Assembly: GCF_000020605.1 (NCBI RefSeq)
Contig: NC_012781.1
Location: 2,605,501 to 2,669,500 of the forward strand
From: Agathobacter rectalis ATCC 33656
Lineage (GTDB): Bacteria; Bacillota; Clostridia; Lachnospirales; Lachnospiraceae
Length of the DNA: 64,000 nt
Direction: 5' to 3'
Positions 14,963 through 24,702 of this stretch are shown piece after piece. The notes under the pieces are model-generated. The model was not told the origin of the DNA and made no database searches. It saw only the letters and a program-made list of their open reading frames with translations. The translations under genes and the position numbers were made by a program. Position 1 is the stretch's first letter. Each line of letters begins with the position of its first letter.

Positions 14963-17347
14963 TCACCTATTTGTACTACCATTTACATATTTCGAATCAC
15001 TGTATAACGGTGTATTTCCATCAAAATCAAACGCTCTGATTCTAAATACATATGCTGTATTCTTTTTAAGCTTCTCCACTCTGTAAGTCTTTGTATTTCC
15101 ATCTGCTATTCTGGCTACTCTGTTCCAATTACCATTCTCATACTTTTCTATTATGTATCCTGATGCCCCACTAACTTTATTCCAGTTAACTCTTAATGCA
15201 TCTTTTGCAGTTCCACCTATACAAACACCTGTTACAGCCATCGGGGTCGTTCTTCCGTTAATGTATGTATAAGTACTGTATAATGGTGTACTTCCACTAA
15301 AGCCAAATGCTTTTATTCTAAACTTGTAAGTTGTAGATGCCTTAAGCCCTTCCACTCTATATGTCCGTGTTTTTACATCTGCAATTCTTGCAATCCTATT
15401 CCACTTCCCATTTTCATATTTCTCAATGATATACCCGGAGGCACCGCTTACTTTATTCCAATTTAGTCTGAGCGCATCGACTGCTCTACCTCCAATCGTC
15501 ACTCCTGTTATTTTTGACGGATTCGTTTTTCCCGAAACATATGTATAACTTCCATATACAGGCGTTCCATTGTCAAAATTAAATCCTTGAATTCTAAACC
15601 TATAATCTGTAGAATTAGTAAGTTTTTCTATTCTATATGTCTTTGTATTCTTATCAGCAATTCGTGCTATACGACTCCAATTACCATTTTTGTATTGCTC
15701 TATGATATATCCCGATGCACTACTATTTATATTCCAATTAATGCGCAATGCATCATCTGCCCGACCGGCTAATTTTACTCCACTCATCGCGGAAACAGTC
15801 TTTTGTTCTTTAGTCACATTAACATATATCTTAATAGTTCCATATTTGACAGAAGCATTTTTTCCATCCACAACAGACACTATTATCACTCCGGAGCCAG
15901 ACCCCTCTCCGGTAATAACCATATCATGCGACCAACCATTCCAATCGCCATCCCATTTTGCAGAAAATCCATTCCCAGATGAATCTTTCGACAATGCACA
16001 ATTATCAGGTATCTCTCCCTCCATTGTTAATGTAACCCTTTGACTTATGTTTCCCGGTATATTAAGATTAACCGAATATGTAGATGCTTTTAACGTTACA
16101 TTACCTGAATACTCAACTTTCCAACCAATTTCACAGGAAGTATTTATATCACCTGTAACAGTTACAATTCCTTTATACTGACCTGTTGCCCCCATATAGC
16201 TTCTATACCAATTGTAATCATTTCCGTAAGTACATGGATCAGACTTTGTTCCATCAGGATATCCAAATACTTCACTTACACTATAATTAAGTCCATCATG
16301 ATCTATATCTACTCTTTTTCCTGTATCCATATCTAATATTTCATAGCATAAATAGTATGATTTTCCTTTATAAAAGTGCTCTGGTACACTTCCCATATCA
16401 GTATCGGATATCCATACATGTAACTGATAATTAAGAGTATCTTGTTTTTTCTTTAAGTACTGCATGGATGAGCATCCATTAATTCCATTATATGATACAT
16501 GCGCCCATGTTCCATCCCCTTTTGAAACATATACAACCGCTCCTGATGGGATTGTTCCAATCACTGTACCACCATGTCCACTTCTTATATTTAAAGCTGA
16601 AGACGCAGTACAAACATAATCTCCTGCATATGAATCTGAACACGAACAATCATTGGTATTTCCATTGAGAAACAGTGCTGCCTCTGCTTTTCTTCTTCTA
16701 GTCAGTCCATCCAACACTACGCCACCCGACTTGTTCCAATTTGTAAATGCAGTTGTTATCTGATCGCTGTTATAATTTGATACCCCATTTATCAAATATG
16801 TTTTCAACTGAAAAGTATTGTAACTAACCCAAACATTTCCAACATTATATGTAAAACTTACCAAGGCATCAAATTGATTCTGATTAATTGTAATATTATA
16901 TTTATTTAAAAATGTGTTTACATATCCTTCAAATCTTACAAGATCCGATTTAAGCATACTTTCAGCCTGTGCCTGAGTAATAGTCATCCCTGCATACACA
17001 TCAGATCCATAATGACCATAGCCTATAGTATAATACTTTTCACTGCTTGTAACCTTATAAGCAGTCAATCTGCATCCCTCAAACTGTTTTATTAAATCCA
17101 CTCCACTCTGACTTATTCCCATATTTGAAGTACGAAACAGATCTGTTCCATCAGATTCTTTTAGATTATCTCCCTCGCTTTTTACAGCTTCGTCGGAAGT
17201 AATATCCTTACCCGAACCGTTTTCATACATATCATACTCATAAGATTTTTTTTGTTCATCCGCATAAATCAATGAATTATATCCTCCAATAGTCGCAAAA
17301 ATTATCAAAAATATTATTATAATCTTACTTTTTAGTTCACTCTTCAT
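14963..17347 (-). CDS. Secreted GH24 lysozyme with SH3 and three FN3-like repeats
   Basis: The 794-residue precursor has an N-terminal hydrophobic signal (IIIIFLIIFATIGGYN), a polar linker and then a T4/phage-type lysozyme domain (GH24, about 78-230). KQFEGCRLTAY holds the catalytic Glu, followed by YTIGYGHYG, FDALVSFTYNVGN and LTRRRKAEAALFLNG. An SH3-like domain (about 238-300), the same 210-residue beta-rich region as in the CHAP protein and three FN3-like repeats follow. The enzyme cuts the MurNAc-GlcNAc backbone of peptidoglycan outside the cell. It heads a three-gene unit with its own promoter. GH24 is mostly a phage endolysin family, so the catalytic module may have been captured from a phage (inference). 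Confidence 0.9.
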   Translation of the reverse strand: MKSELKSKIIIIFLIIFATIGGYNSLIYADEQKKSYEYDMYENGSGKDITSDEAVKSEGDNLKESDGTDLFRTSNMGISQSGVDLIKQFEGCRLTAYKVTSSEKYYTIGYGHYGSDVYAGMTITQAQAESMLKSDLVRFEGYVNTFLNKYNITINQNQFDALVSFTYNVGNVWVSYNTFQLKTYLINGVSNYNSDQITTAFTNWNKSGGVVLDGLTRRRKAEAALFLNGNTNDCSCSDSYAGDYVCTASSALNIRSGHGGTVIGTIPSGAVVYVSKGDGTWAHVSYNGINGCSSMQYLKKKQDTLNYQLHVWISDTDMGSVPEHFYKGKSYYLCYEILDMDTGKRVDIDHDGLNYSVSEVFGYPDGTKSDPCTYGNDYNWYRSYMGATGQYKGIVTVTGDINTSCEIGWKVEYSGNVTLKASTYSVNLNIPGNISQRVTLTMEGEIPDNCALSKDSSGNGFSAKWDGDWNGWSHDMVITGEGSGSGVIIVSVVDGKNASVKYGTIKIYVNVTKEQKTVSAMSGVKLAGRADDALRINWNINSSASGYIIEQYKNGNWSRIARIADKNTKTYRIEKLTNSTDYRFRIQGFNFDNGTPVYGSYTYVSGKTNPSKITGVTIGGRAVDALRLNWNKVSGASGYIIEKYENGKWNRIARIADVKTRTYRVEGLKASTTYKFRIKAFGFSGSTPLYSTYTYINGRTTPMAVTGVCIGGTAKDALRVNWNKVSGASGYIIEKYENGNWNRVARIADGNTKTYRVEKLKKNTAYVFRIRAFDFDGNTPLYSDSKYVNGSTNR
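14970..15790 (-). repeat. FN3-like repeat array C (three copies)
   Basis: Three copies with GRADDALRINW, GGRAVDALRLNW and GGTAKDALRVNW. Array C and the beta-rich block upstream of it (to about 16630) are close DNA copies of the matching part of the CHAP gene (about 12441-14400). Confidence 0.8.
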
Positions 17348-17395
17348 ATTTTCCCCCTATTCAAAAATTACATATAGTTCTTTATACTCATTTAT

Positions 17396-17424
17396 ATTAT
17401 GCAACTTTTTTCCCAATTTTACAA
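17396..17424 (-). promoter_or_regulatory. Promoter of the lysozyme-CHAP-FN3 unit
   Basis: On the minus strand TTGTAA and CATAAT are 17 bp apart and lie about 50 bp upstream of the lysozyme ATG. It falls between the terminator of the previous gene and the lysozyme gene. Confidence 0.6.
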
Positions 17425-17455
17425 GTACATGTTATAGATTTCATATAATAAAACT

Positions 17456-17487
17456 GGATGCTACCTGTATAAATACAGGCAGCACCC
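17456..17487 (-). terminator. Terminator after the transglutaminase-like gene
   Basis: A long hairpin with about 14-bp arms (GGGTGCTGCCTGTA against TACAGGTAGCATCC, minor mismatches) and a 4-nt loop is followed on the minus strand by a modest T-rich stretch. It closes the transcript that includes the glycopolymer genes. Confidence 0.65.
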
Positions 17488-17493
17488 ATAAAA

Positions 17494-19872
17494 TTAATTT
17501 GTCACACCACTTATATAACTATAGTTTCCATAAATAGCTGTTGAACCATCAAAGTCAAATGCTTTTATACGATACACATATGACGTCTTACTTTTCAATT
17601 TTTCTACACGATACGTAGTTGTCGAATTGGAGCCTATTCGAGCTATTCGTACCCATTTACCCTCACTGTATTGTTCAATAATATATCCTGAAACCTTTCT
17701 ATTTTTATTCCAGTTTAAACGAAGAGCATCTTTTGCTGTTCCACCTATTTTAACCCCTGAAACAGCAGCAGGCAGTGTTGTGCCCGATATGTTTTTATAA
17801 CCGCTATATAAAGCTGTATTTCCACTATACCCAAATGCCTTTATTCTAAACTGATAAGTTGTAGAATCTTTTAATCCCTCTACGCGATATGTGGTCGTAG
17901 CATTTGATGCAATACGAGCTATGCGTGTCCATGAGCCATTCTTATTCTGTTCAATAATATAACCTGATGCAGAATTATTTTTAGTCCAATTTAATCTCAA
18001 AGCATCTGTTGCTCTTCCCCCAATTTTAAAATCAGAAACAGTTGAAGGAGCCTTTGATGCTGCGGTTGTCGTTCCGGACACATTCTGATATGCACTATAC
18101 AAAGGAGTATTACCATCAAAGCCATATGCCATAACTCGGAACTTATACGTTGTTCCTGCAGACAACTTTTCTACTCTATATGTTACTGTTGAATTAGACT
18201 CTATCTTTTTGATTCTCTTCCAACTACCATCTTTATACTGTTCAATAATATATCCGTTTGCGGAATTATTTTTGCTCCAATTGAGACGTAATGCATCCTT
18301 TGCTGTTCCACCAATCTTTAATCCGGAAACAGCACTCGGATTTGTTTTTCCGTTAACATATGCATACTTACCATATACAGGAGTATTGCCTGAATATACA
18401 AATGTCCTTACTCTGAACTTATATGTAGTAGATGGCAATAATTTTTCAACACGTAAAGTAGTTGTTGCATTACTACCCATCCTTGCAATTCTCTTCCAAC
18501 TACCTCCGGAATACTGCTCAACAATATATCCCGATGCCTTTAAATCCTTATCCCAGTTAAGGCGTAATGCATCCACTGCACGACCACCTATTTTCAATCC
18601 TTTCATATCATTTGCAGTCACAGTTCCAGCCGGATCTTTCTTTAAGTACAAGGTTGAATATGTAATCCCATCATTTATAACTGTAGAAGGTGCAGAACCA
18701 TACGTCGCTCCATTAAATGCATTAACCGGTGTTGCCAAATATCCTCCACTTAATGATGAATTGCTATTTACCATAAACCATGTATAATTTCCATTATTAA
18801 AATATGGGCTATAATAATATTCCCATGAATAATCTGAATCATACTTTGCTTCAGGCTGGTAATTATCCCACTGATTTTCTTTTACATGACTGGTTTCATA
18901 TCCATTTTCTGAGATAGTTGCCTCACTTTTATTATAATAACTATAATCTATATTTCCGGTACTATCATTATCAGCCCAGGTAGCATCAACTTCATACCAT
19001 ACACCATGAACATTAGAAAGATTCCATGCATGATCATAACTTGTTACTTCTATAGTATCTATTCCAACAGCATTCATTAACAGCTGAAATGTTGCAGCAT
19101 AGCCAGCACAAACTGTCTTACCTTCATATACCAGGCTAAACGCCGACTGATCATATGTCCCATCCTCATATGTTGTATTAGCACAAATTAAGTCAAATGC
19201 ATATTTTTCACGTTCTTCTACCAATGATGACGATTTTTTCTTTATCTGCTCTACCCAGTTGTCTATCTTATTACAAAAATAGGTAGTATATGCCGCCCTC
19301 TGATGTCCACTATCAAATGGTGAATACACACCAATGCCTAACATATACCCTTGCGATGCATCACAATAGGAAACCGTGGATCTATTGGATAAAAAATAGA
19401 ATTGTGGATGTGAAAGCTTAAACATATGTATAAAATTATATACTTTTTGAATATTCCAATTAGCAAAATACAAATTATCGGTTTGTATTTTACTATTACT
19501 TATATCTTTATCGTTCGTTGCATATGAAATACAAACCTGCTCCAGCTCATTCCAGGCACTCTTCTCTTGCGCAGTAAGCTTATTATAATAATAATTACTA
19601 CCAAACTTCTTCCAATAAGCCGAATCTGTTGAGCTGTAAGTTGTAATAGAATCCTCTTGTTTCTGTTCCAAGAGCTCATTAAACTCCTCTTGAGATAATT
19701 TTATCTCCTCAGTTTCCATTTTCTGATAACCGGTTCTATCAGAAGCCTTAGCATAATCTGTGTTTTCCAAACTGTGTTTAACAGAAACATCATTGCCCTC
19801 AGCAAAAACACTGATATTGGAAGAAAAAAGCATCATAACCGATAAAGTAACCGCAATAAATCTTTTCTTCAT
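17494..19872 (-). CDS. Secreted transglutaminase-like protein with four FN3-like repeats
   Basis: The 792-residue precursor starts with a signal peptide (MKKRFIAVTLSVMMLFSSNISVFA). A helical region (about 80-200) leads into a transglutaminase-like core (about 210-320). EGKTVCAGYAATF holds the probable Cys, SYDHAWNL the His and WYEVDATWAD the Asp. Four FN3-like repeats (about 415-792) alternate between GGRA and GGTAKDALR forms. Secreted members of this superfamily are usually peptidases or cross-linking enzymes acting on wall or surface proteins. The gene lies 44 bp after an LCP gene and its transcript ends at the hairpin 17456-17487, so it is probably part of the long glycopolymer operon. Confidence 0.87.
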   Translation of the reverse strand: MKKRFIAVTLSVMMLFSSNISVFAEGNDVSVKHSLENTDYAKASDRTGYQKMETEEIKLSQEEFNELLEQKQEDSITTYSSTDSAYWKKFGSNYYYNKLTAQEKSAWNELEQVCISYATNDKDISNSKIQTDNLYFANWNIQKVYNFIHMFKLSHPQFYFLSNRSTVSYCDASQGYMLGIGVYSPFDSGHQRAAYTTYFCNKIDNWVEQIKKKSSSLVEEREKYAFDLICANTTYEDGTYDQSAFSLVYEGKTVCAGYAATFQLLMNAVGIDTIEVTSYDHAWNLSNVHGVWYEVDATWADNDSTGNIDYSYYNKSEATISENGYETSHVKENQWDNYQPEAKYDSDYSWEYYYSPYFNNGNYTWFMVNSNSSLSGGYLATPVNAFNGATYGSAPSTVINDGITYSTLYLKKDPAGTVTANDMKGLKIGGRAVDALRLNWDKDLKASGYIVEQYSGGSWKRIARMGSNATTTLRVEKLLPSTTYKFRVRTFVYSGNTPVYGKYAYVNGKTNPSAVSGLKIGGTAKDALRLNWSKNNSANGYIIEQYKDGSWKRIKKIESNSTVTYRVEKLSAGTTYKFRVMAYGFDGNTPLYSAYQNVSGTTTAASKAPSTVSDFKIGGRATDALRLNWTKNNSASGYIIEQNKNGSWTRIARIASNATTTYRVEGLKDSTTYQFRIKAFGYSGNTALYSGYKNISGTTLPAAVSGVKIGGTAKDALRLNWNKNRKVSGYIIEQYSEGKWVRIARIGSNSTTTYRVEKLKSKTSYVYRIKAFDFDGSTAIYGNYSYISGVTN
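17500..18600 (-). repeat. FN3-like repeat array D (four copies)
   Basis: Four copies with the core GG[RT]AxDALRLNW, spaced by about 90-95 codons. Copies two and four share the GGTAKDALR form. Confidence 0.8.
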
Positions 19873-19916
19873 TAGTACCTCTCCTTAAACATCTCTTCTA
19901 ACTATAAATGCGCCAT

Positions 19917-21386
19917 TTATTCACTTAAAACACTGTTAATCAGGCCTTTAGCATGCTCCACCTCATCCATATTCGGCTGCATAACCCAAACCTTTGTCTT
20001 TGGTGTAGAGTAAGTAGTACATGAATCCCCTGTACCTGTTACTGAATATGAGTCAATAGTATATTTCGTATTATCAACCAACTGTTTCTTTACTAAGGTA
20101 TATATATCATCTGAAGCCATGTCAGTCTGGAATGTTCCCGCAATTCCATCTAATACATTTGAATAGTTATATAAAACATCCTTTGATGAAAGCTTATTGA
20201 TCATAGCAATAATCACCTTCATCTGGTTCTGCCCACGTTGTATATCACCAGCAGCAAAAGCATGTCTCTCTCTTGCAAAAGCCAGAGCCTCAATGCCTGA
20301 TAAGTGGTTTACACCTACGGTATAATGTTTAACCGGTTCAACTGTAAAATCTTTGTCCGAATAAACATCAATTCCCCCCATAGCATCTATGATATCTTCA
20401 AATCCACTAAAATTCATGCGGACATAGTAATTAATCTTCACACCATACAGATTTTCAAGTGCTCCAATCGAATTTTCTACTCCATAAAGTCCGGCATGTG
20501 TAAGCTTATCCTTCACACCATTGCTCTTTGGATGCTCTATATAATAATCTCTAGGAGTATTGATCAACTGAATATGCTTAGTCTTTGTATTCACAACAGC
20601 AAGAATATTTACATCACTTCTACTTCTGACAGATACATCTCCAAAAGTATCTATACCACTGATATATACTACAAACTGATTCAGATTTGTATTTTGTTCT
20701 TTATCTACTATTTCAATATAATTTGTTATTTCTGAAGAATAAATAATCTTAACTTTGTCCTCAAAATCCTCGTATCCTTCACCATCTTTGATAACATCAA
20801 TATTGGCTTTATTTAAGATCATTGCCTTGATAGTCTGATTATATAAGGCATCAACCATAGCGAATTTATCATCAAAAGCATTATAATTTGCCGATCCACC
20901 CACGCTTTTATCAATCTCATCCATTACCTTTTTAGACGAATTAACATCATAATCATCAAGATATCCTATCAAAAGCTCTGAAAGATCTGTTATTTTTTCC
21001 ACATCAGAATCAGCCAGAACTGCTATAACCATCTCCGTCTTTTCTTCTGTGCCCTTGTCTGTGACTATATCCACAGTCTTGTCCACTTTATTTATGGCGA
21101 TAATTCCTATTATCATAGCGGCAATCAAAGCAATTGAAATAATGCTAGTAAGTATACCGGACCACAGTTTTCTTGCTGCTAATAAATCGAATAAAATAAT
21201 AAGCACAACTACACCTATTGCAACTACAAGAAACTTTGTCGGCAAAATATTCATTTTTACTACTTTAGTCAACACAACAACCGATGTGACAAGAAAAGCC
21301 ATGGCAATCAGCCACACTATATACTTAAATGAAAACTTCTTATCACTTTTTTCTTTCTTTACTTCTCTGATATTATTCTCTCTCAT
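19917..21386 (-). CDS. LytR-CpsA-Psr (LCP) family glycopolymer ligase
   Basis: The 489 residues start with a basic cytoplasmic tail and three or four membrane helices (about 25-120). A long extracellular part has a helical insert (about 125-235) and the LCP core: YISGIDTFG, RSRSDVNILAVVN, NTPRDYYI and FARERHAFAAGDIQRGQNQ, with the conserved Arg/Asp residues for pyrophosphate binding. LCP enzymes move undecaprenyl-linked polymers onto peptidoglycan. Placed at the end of a polymer-synthesis operon, it is the likely ligase for this polymer. The extra membrane helices are more than the usual single helix. A second LCP gene lies at 45259-46338. Confidence 0.92.
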   Translation of the reverse strand: MRENNIREVKKEKSDKKFSFKYIVWLIAMAFLVTSVVVLTKVVKMNILPTKFLVVAIGVVVLIILFDLLAARKLWSGILTSIISIALIAAMIIGIIAINKVDKTVDIVTDKGTEEKTEMVIAVLADSDVEKITDLSELLIGYLDDYDVNSSKKVMDEIDKSVGGSANYNAFDDKFAMVDALYNQTIKAMILNKANIDVIKDGEGYEDFEDKVKIIYSSEITNYIEIVDKEQNTNLNQFVVYISGIDTFGDVSVRSRSDVNILAVVNTKTKHIQLINTPRDYYIEHPKSNGVKDKLTHAGLYGVENSIGALENLYGVKINYYVRMNFSGFEDIIDAMGGIDVYSDKDFTVEPVKHYTVGVNHLSGIEALAFARERHAFAAGDIQRGQNQMKVIIAMINKLSSKDVLYNYSNVLDGIAGTFQTDMASDDIYTLVKKQLVDNTKYTIDSYSVTGTGDSCTTYSTPKTKVWVMQPNMDEVEHAKGLINSVLSE

Positions 21387-21397
21387 GGTGCCTCCTT

Positions 21398-23419
21398 CTA
21401 GTTCACATTAACCTGTAGATCAAATAACGAATTGATCATCTTAAGATAACATTCATCATGCTCTGCTGCAACAAGCATCGGGGCATACGCGTCACTACCT
21501 GATATATTATACATATATGAAAATTTTTCATTCTCGGCATTTCCAAAATGACATTGATACTGTTCAACAAAATCCAGTATTCCTTTTTGAATTTCCATGA
21601 TTCCGGATTGATTTGCATCTAACCTGCCAAACCGGAATCCATATTTACCATCATCCATGCTAAAGCCCATAAACTGTGGAGTTGGTGACGATAACAGCAG
21701 CTCCCAATATACATTGTAATCCTTATTGAGATCATGCTGCTTCATAAGATTCCTGTTATGAGCAAATGAATACAAATATGATACAAGCTCTCCGCTCTGT
21801 AAAAATGAATCACTGGCATCAGTCTCCACATTGTGTACAGTATTAGTTCCGGCTATCACACCAATAACCTCACAATTTATATCCCACTCTTTTTCGAATA
21901 AATATCTCAAAGACATTGCACCGCTTCCTGCCCAGCCAATATCAATGACCGCAATTTTTTTCGAATCACCGATGAGCTTACCATAATACAACTTAGCTGC
22001 CTTGTGCTCATTTTCATAATGATGTAATACTCTTTCCCAATTACTTACAAGAAAACTCTTAATAACAGCCGCATTATCATTCGTAAGGTAATCGTTACCA
22101 TTAACTTCATGACATTCTGCCAACATATCAGCAAGTTCCATCGAATCAAAAATCTTTTTAACAGTTATTTTCTGATTCACCTTATGGTAGAGAAATCTTC
22201 TAAAGAAATCATACCTATTTCCATTTGCCATGAGCTTTGTAGCTGCTTTCCTTGACCAATATGCATACTCCACAGCCTCATTAGGAAATAGCTTTTCATA
22301 TACCTGTTTCAGTATATCCCCATCTCTAGAAAGAAACAATACTTTATCTATACAATTTTTTCTCACATAATCATGAATAAAACAGCAATATCCCATGGCA
22401 AAAATCCCACCATAAATATATCCATATTCATATTCACGAGAATATCCCGAAATACCATTATAAATATGGTTATTAACAATTCCTCTATAGGCTCCACCGA
22501 TAATACTGCTTATCTCATTTGCTCTATAGTCTATCGAATGCTTATTTACATTCGGATAATAGCAGCTTGATATACCACGTCGCTTTGGAATCTTTACATC
22601 GCTGTGTTCATTATCCCCTACATGAATCATCTGCTCAGGTGCAATCTGCATTTCACTCAAGACAACATCATAAAGTCTGCCATCTGATTTACTCTTATCA
22701 TATTCGCATGACACATAAAGCCTTTCAAATCCGGTATACCCATTACCGTGAAGAAGCTCCTCCAGAAAAGCTTTCGACAGATACATATCAGAAGTAATCA
22801 CAACTCTCTTTCCTGATTTGATGAGTTTATCAAATACCTTCTTCATAAATGGATTTGCATAACAAAACTCCAGCTCATATTTGTGCTCTAATGCCATTCC
22901 ATCATCCACTGATATATCTATCATTTCACTTAACTTAAGCCATATATCCCTAAAATTCACCTCATAAGTGCCGAATTCAGTATATTTTTCAATTCTTGCT
23001 GTATACTCAGCATCTTCTCTAATACGCTTAAAATCAAGAAGCCCGATTTCATTTCCCATGAGATAAAATAAATCCGTAGGTGCCGAAAAAGGTCTGAATA
23101 TCAAGGTATCAAATATATCAAATGAAACAATATCATACTTCATTAATTCACTAACTACATCATCCACACTTTTTCCCTGCCTGAATCTGACCATTGATTC
23201 TGATTCAGTAAGCGGAAGTTTCTTATGTTTGCCCGAATTGCTAGCATTAACCTGCTTAGGATAATGTCCTATAGTAAAGAAGCATATTACATTAAGCAAT
23301 ATAAGATAGATCCATGACAATATATTTTTATATCCATGCGCTCTGTCATGATAATTATGATATTTTTGTCTTATTCCCGGATGACGATTCACCAGAAAAT
23401 TATATACAGCTAATCTCAT
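21398..23419 (-). CDS. HAD-type hydrolase with C-terminal polysaccharide-locus domain
   Basis: The 673-residue protein has an N-terminal hydrophobic segment (about 35-55) and a HAD phosphatase domain (about 90-290; VSFDIFDTLIF, VITSDMYLS, HVGDNEHSD). A second domain (about 320-600) carries VLFLSRDGD and IAVIDIGWAGSG. The second domain is also found alone in the protein at 38907-40220, so it is a module of its own. Such HAD proteins are common in surface-polysaccharide clusters, but their reaction is not settled; sugar-phosphate or glycerol-phosphate chemistry is plausible. The gene overlaps the sugar-transferase gene by 4 bp and precedes the LCP gene by 11 bp. Confidence 0.8.
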   Translation of the reverse strand: MRLAVYNFLVNRHPGIRQKYHNYHDRAHGYKNILSWIYLILLNVICFFTIGHYPKQVNASNSGKHKKLPLTESESMVRFRQGKSVDDVVSELMKYDIVSFDIFDTLIFRPFSAPTDLFYLMGNEIGLLDFKRIREDAEYTARIEKYTEFGTYEVNFRDIWLKLSEMIDISVDDGMALEHKYELEFCYANPFMKKVFDKLIKSGKRVVITSDMYLSKAFLEELLHGNGYTGFERLYVSCEYDKSKSDGRLYDVVLSEMQIAPEQMIHVGDNEHSDVKIPKRRGISSCYYPNVNKHSIDYRANEISSIIGGAYRGIVNNHIYNGISGYSREYEYGYIYGGIFAMGYCCFIHDYVRKNCIDKVLFLSRDGDILKQVYEKLFPNEAVEYAYWSRKAATKLMANGNRYDFFRRFLYHKVNQKITVKKIFDSMELADMLAECHEVNGNDYLTNDNAAVIKSFLVSNWERVLHHYENEHKAAKLYYGKLIGDSKKIAVIDIGWAGSGAMSLRYLFEKEWDINCEVIGVIAGTNTVHNVETDASDSFLQSGELVSYLYSFAHNRNLMKQHDLNKDYNVYWELLLSSPTPQFMGFSMDDGKYGFRFGRLDANQSGIMEIQKGILDFVEQYQCHFGNAENEKFSYMYNISGSDAYAPMLVAAEHDECYLKMINSLFDLQVNVN

Positions 23420-24702
23420 ACATCACTGCTCCCACGTAATATAGTTGGAATTGTCATAATCAAAATCTTCAAATCCAAAATGATTGAATAATTCTCTATA
23501 TATATCATATCCCATCTCAATTTTTCCAAAAAATCAGTATGGTAATCACCATGAACCTGCGCATATCCTGTAAGTCCGGCTTTCACAGTAGTTCTAAAAT
23601 TATACTCAGGTATTTCTTTTAAAATATCTGCTATAAGTTCCGGTCTTTCCGGTCTCGGACCTACCAGACTCATATCACCTTTTAATATATTGACCAATTG
23701 CGGTAATTCATCAATCTTTGTTTTTCTTATGATATATCCTACTTTTGTTATACGATTATCCTTGTGCTTTGTTATGTATATTTTTCCATCTTCAATATGT
23801 TCTATCATACTCCTGAATTTCAGAATAGAAAAAATCTTTCCATCCTTGGTGCATCTGTCCTGCCTGTAAAAAACGCTTCCTCCATCCTCTATTTTTATTG
23901 CAATAGCAACAATAAGAAACAGCCAAGATGTAAGAATCAGTCCAATAATGGATATTACTATATCAAAAAAACGTTTTACTATAACAGCCTTTTTAGATAT
24001 AGCAGGTCTTTGGCAATAAAAGCAAGGCTGATCGCTATCCTGTGTCAGATATGATGCTCTAAGCTGTATATCCGAAATCTTTGTAGACAAATATACATCT
24101 TTTCCCGCCTCAAAACAAGTCTTTAAAATATCGTTACGTTTTTCTGCCGTAACGTCATATATATATATAATTTCATTGCTCATTATCTCAGCAATCAATT
24201 TCTTTTCTGTTTCATCAATAGATATACAGTCATCAATAATGCGCATATCTTTTGGAGTTTCCTTTTCATATATATAAAGTATCTTTCCCTTATTTCCGGG
24301 ATAAATACACTTATTCCAAAAAATACATAATGCAAAAATTGAAATCAGGTGCATAACCAACATAATAATGTATCCTATCCACCATTTTTCATCAGCAAAC
24401 AGTATTCCAATTCCACGAGTTTTACCATGATCCAAATAATATGTATACAAAAAAACTCCCATTACAAAATCCGTTGCAATACACTTAAACAGAAGACTTA
24501 ACTCTCTCTCATAATATAGATGTACAGTCCTGCCATGATTATTACATGTAATAATGTAAGTTAGAAAAATATATCCAAGCATCATAAGAGAACTTACTTT
24601 GTCGAACGGCACTGCAAGGAAAAATAATCCATATTCTATTACTAATACTATAAGGATAAGCAGGCTTGAAACCTGACATCCCGCTGAAATTTTAGATTTC
24701 AT
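23416..24702 (-). CDS. Polyprenyl-phosphate sugar-1-phosphate transferase (initiating enzyme)
   Basis: The 428 residues show four or five N-terminal membrane helices and a middle nucleotide-fold region. The bacterial sugar transferase domain (about 230-428) has KRFFDIVISIIGL, ILKFRSM, KTKIDELPQLVNILKGD, SLVGPRPERPE and GLTGYAQVHG. Enzymes of this WbaP/CpsE-type family start polymer synthesis by placing a sugar phosphate on undecaprenyl phosphate at the inner face of the membrane. Sugar specificity cannot be read. It overlaps both neighbours by a few bases, which indicates one operon. Confidence 0.93.
   Translation of the reverse strand: MKSKISAGCQVSSLLILIVLVIEYGLFFLAVPFDKVSSLMMLGYIFLTYIITCNNHGRTVHLYYERELSLLFKCIATDFVMGVFLYTYYLDHGKTRGIGILFADEKWWIGYIIMLVMHLISIFALCIFWNKCIYPGNKGKILYIYEKETPKDMRIIDDCISIDETEKKLIAEIMSNEIIYIYDVTAEKRNDILKTCFEAGKDVYLSTKISDIQLRASYLTQDSDQPCFYCQRPAISKKAVIVKRFFDIVISIIGLILTSWLFLIVAIAIKIEDGGSVFYRQDRCTKDGKIFSILKFRSMIEHIEDGKIYITKHKDNRITKVGYIIRKTKIDELPQLVNILKGDMSLVGPRPERPELIADILKEIPEYNFRTTVKAGLTGYAQVHGDYHTDFLEKLRWDMIYIENYSIILDLKILIMTIPTILRGSSDV

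Noticed and set aside
14963-17347. A prophage, suggested by the GH24 lysozyme domain
   Set aside because: No phage structural, integrase or holin genes are present, and the protein has a signal peptide and host-type FN3 repeats.
18209-18787. 192-codon plus-strand open frame
   Set aside because: It lies antisense to the FN3 repeats of the transglutaminase protein. Similar antisense frames appear over every FN3 array, so they mirror the repeat codons and are not genes.
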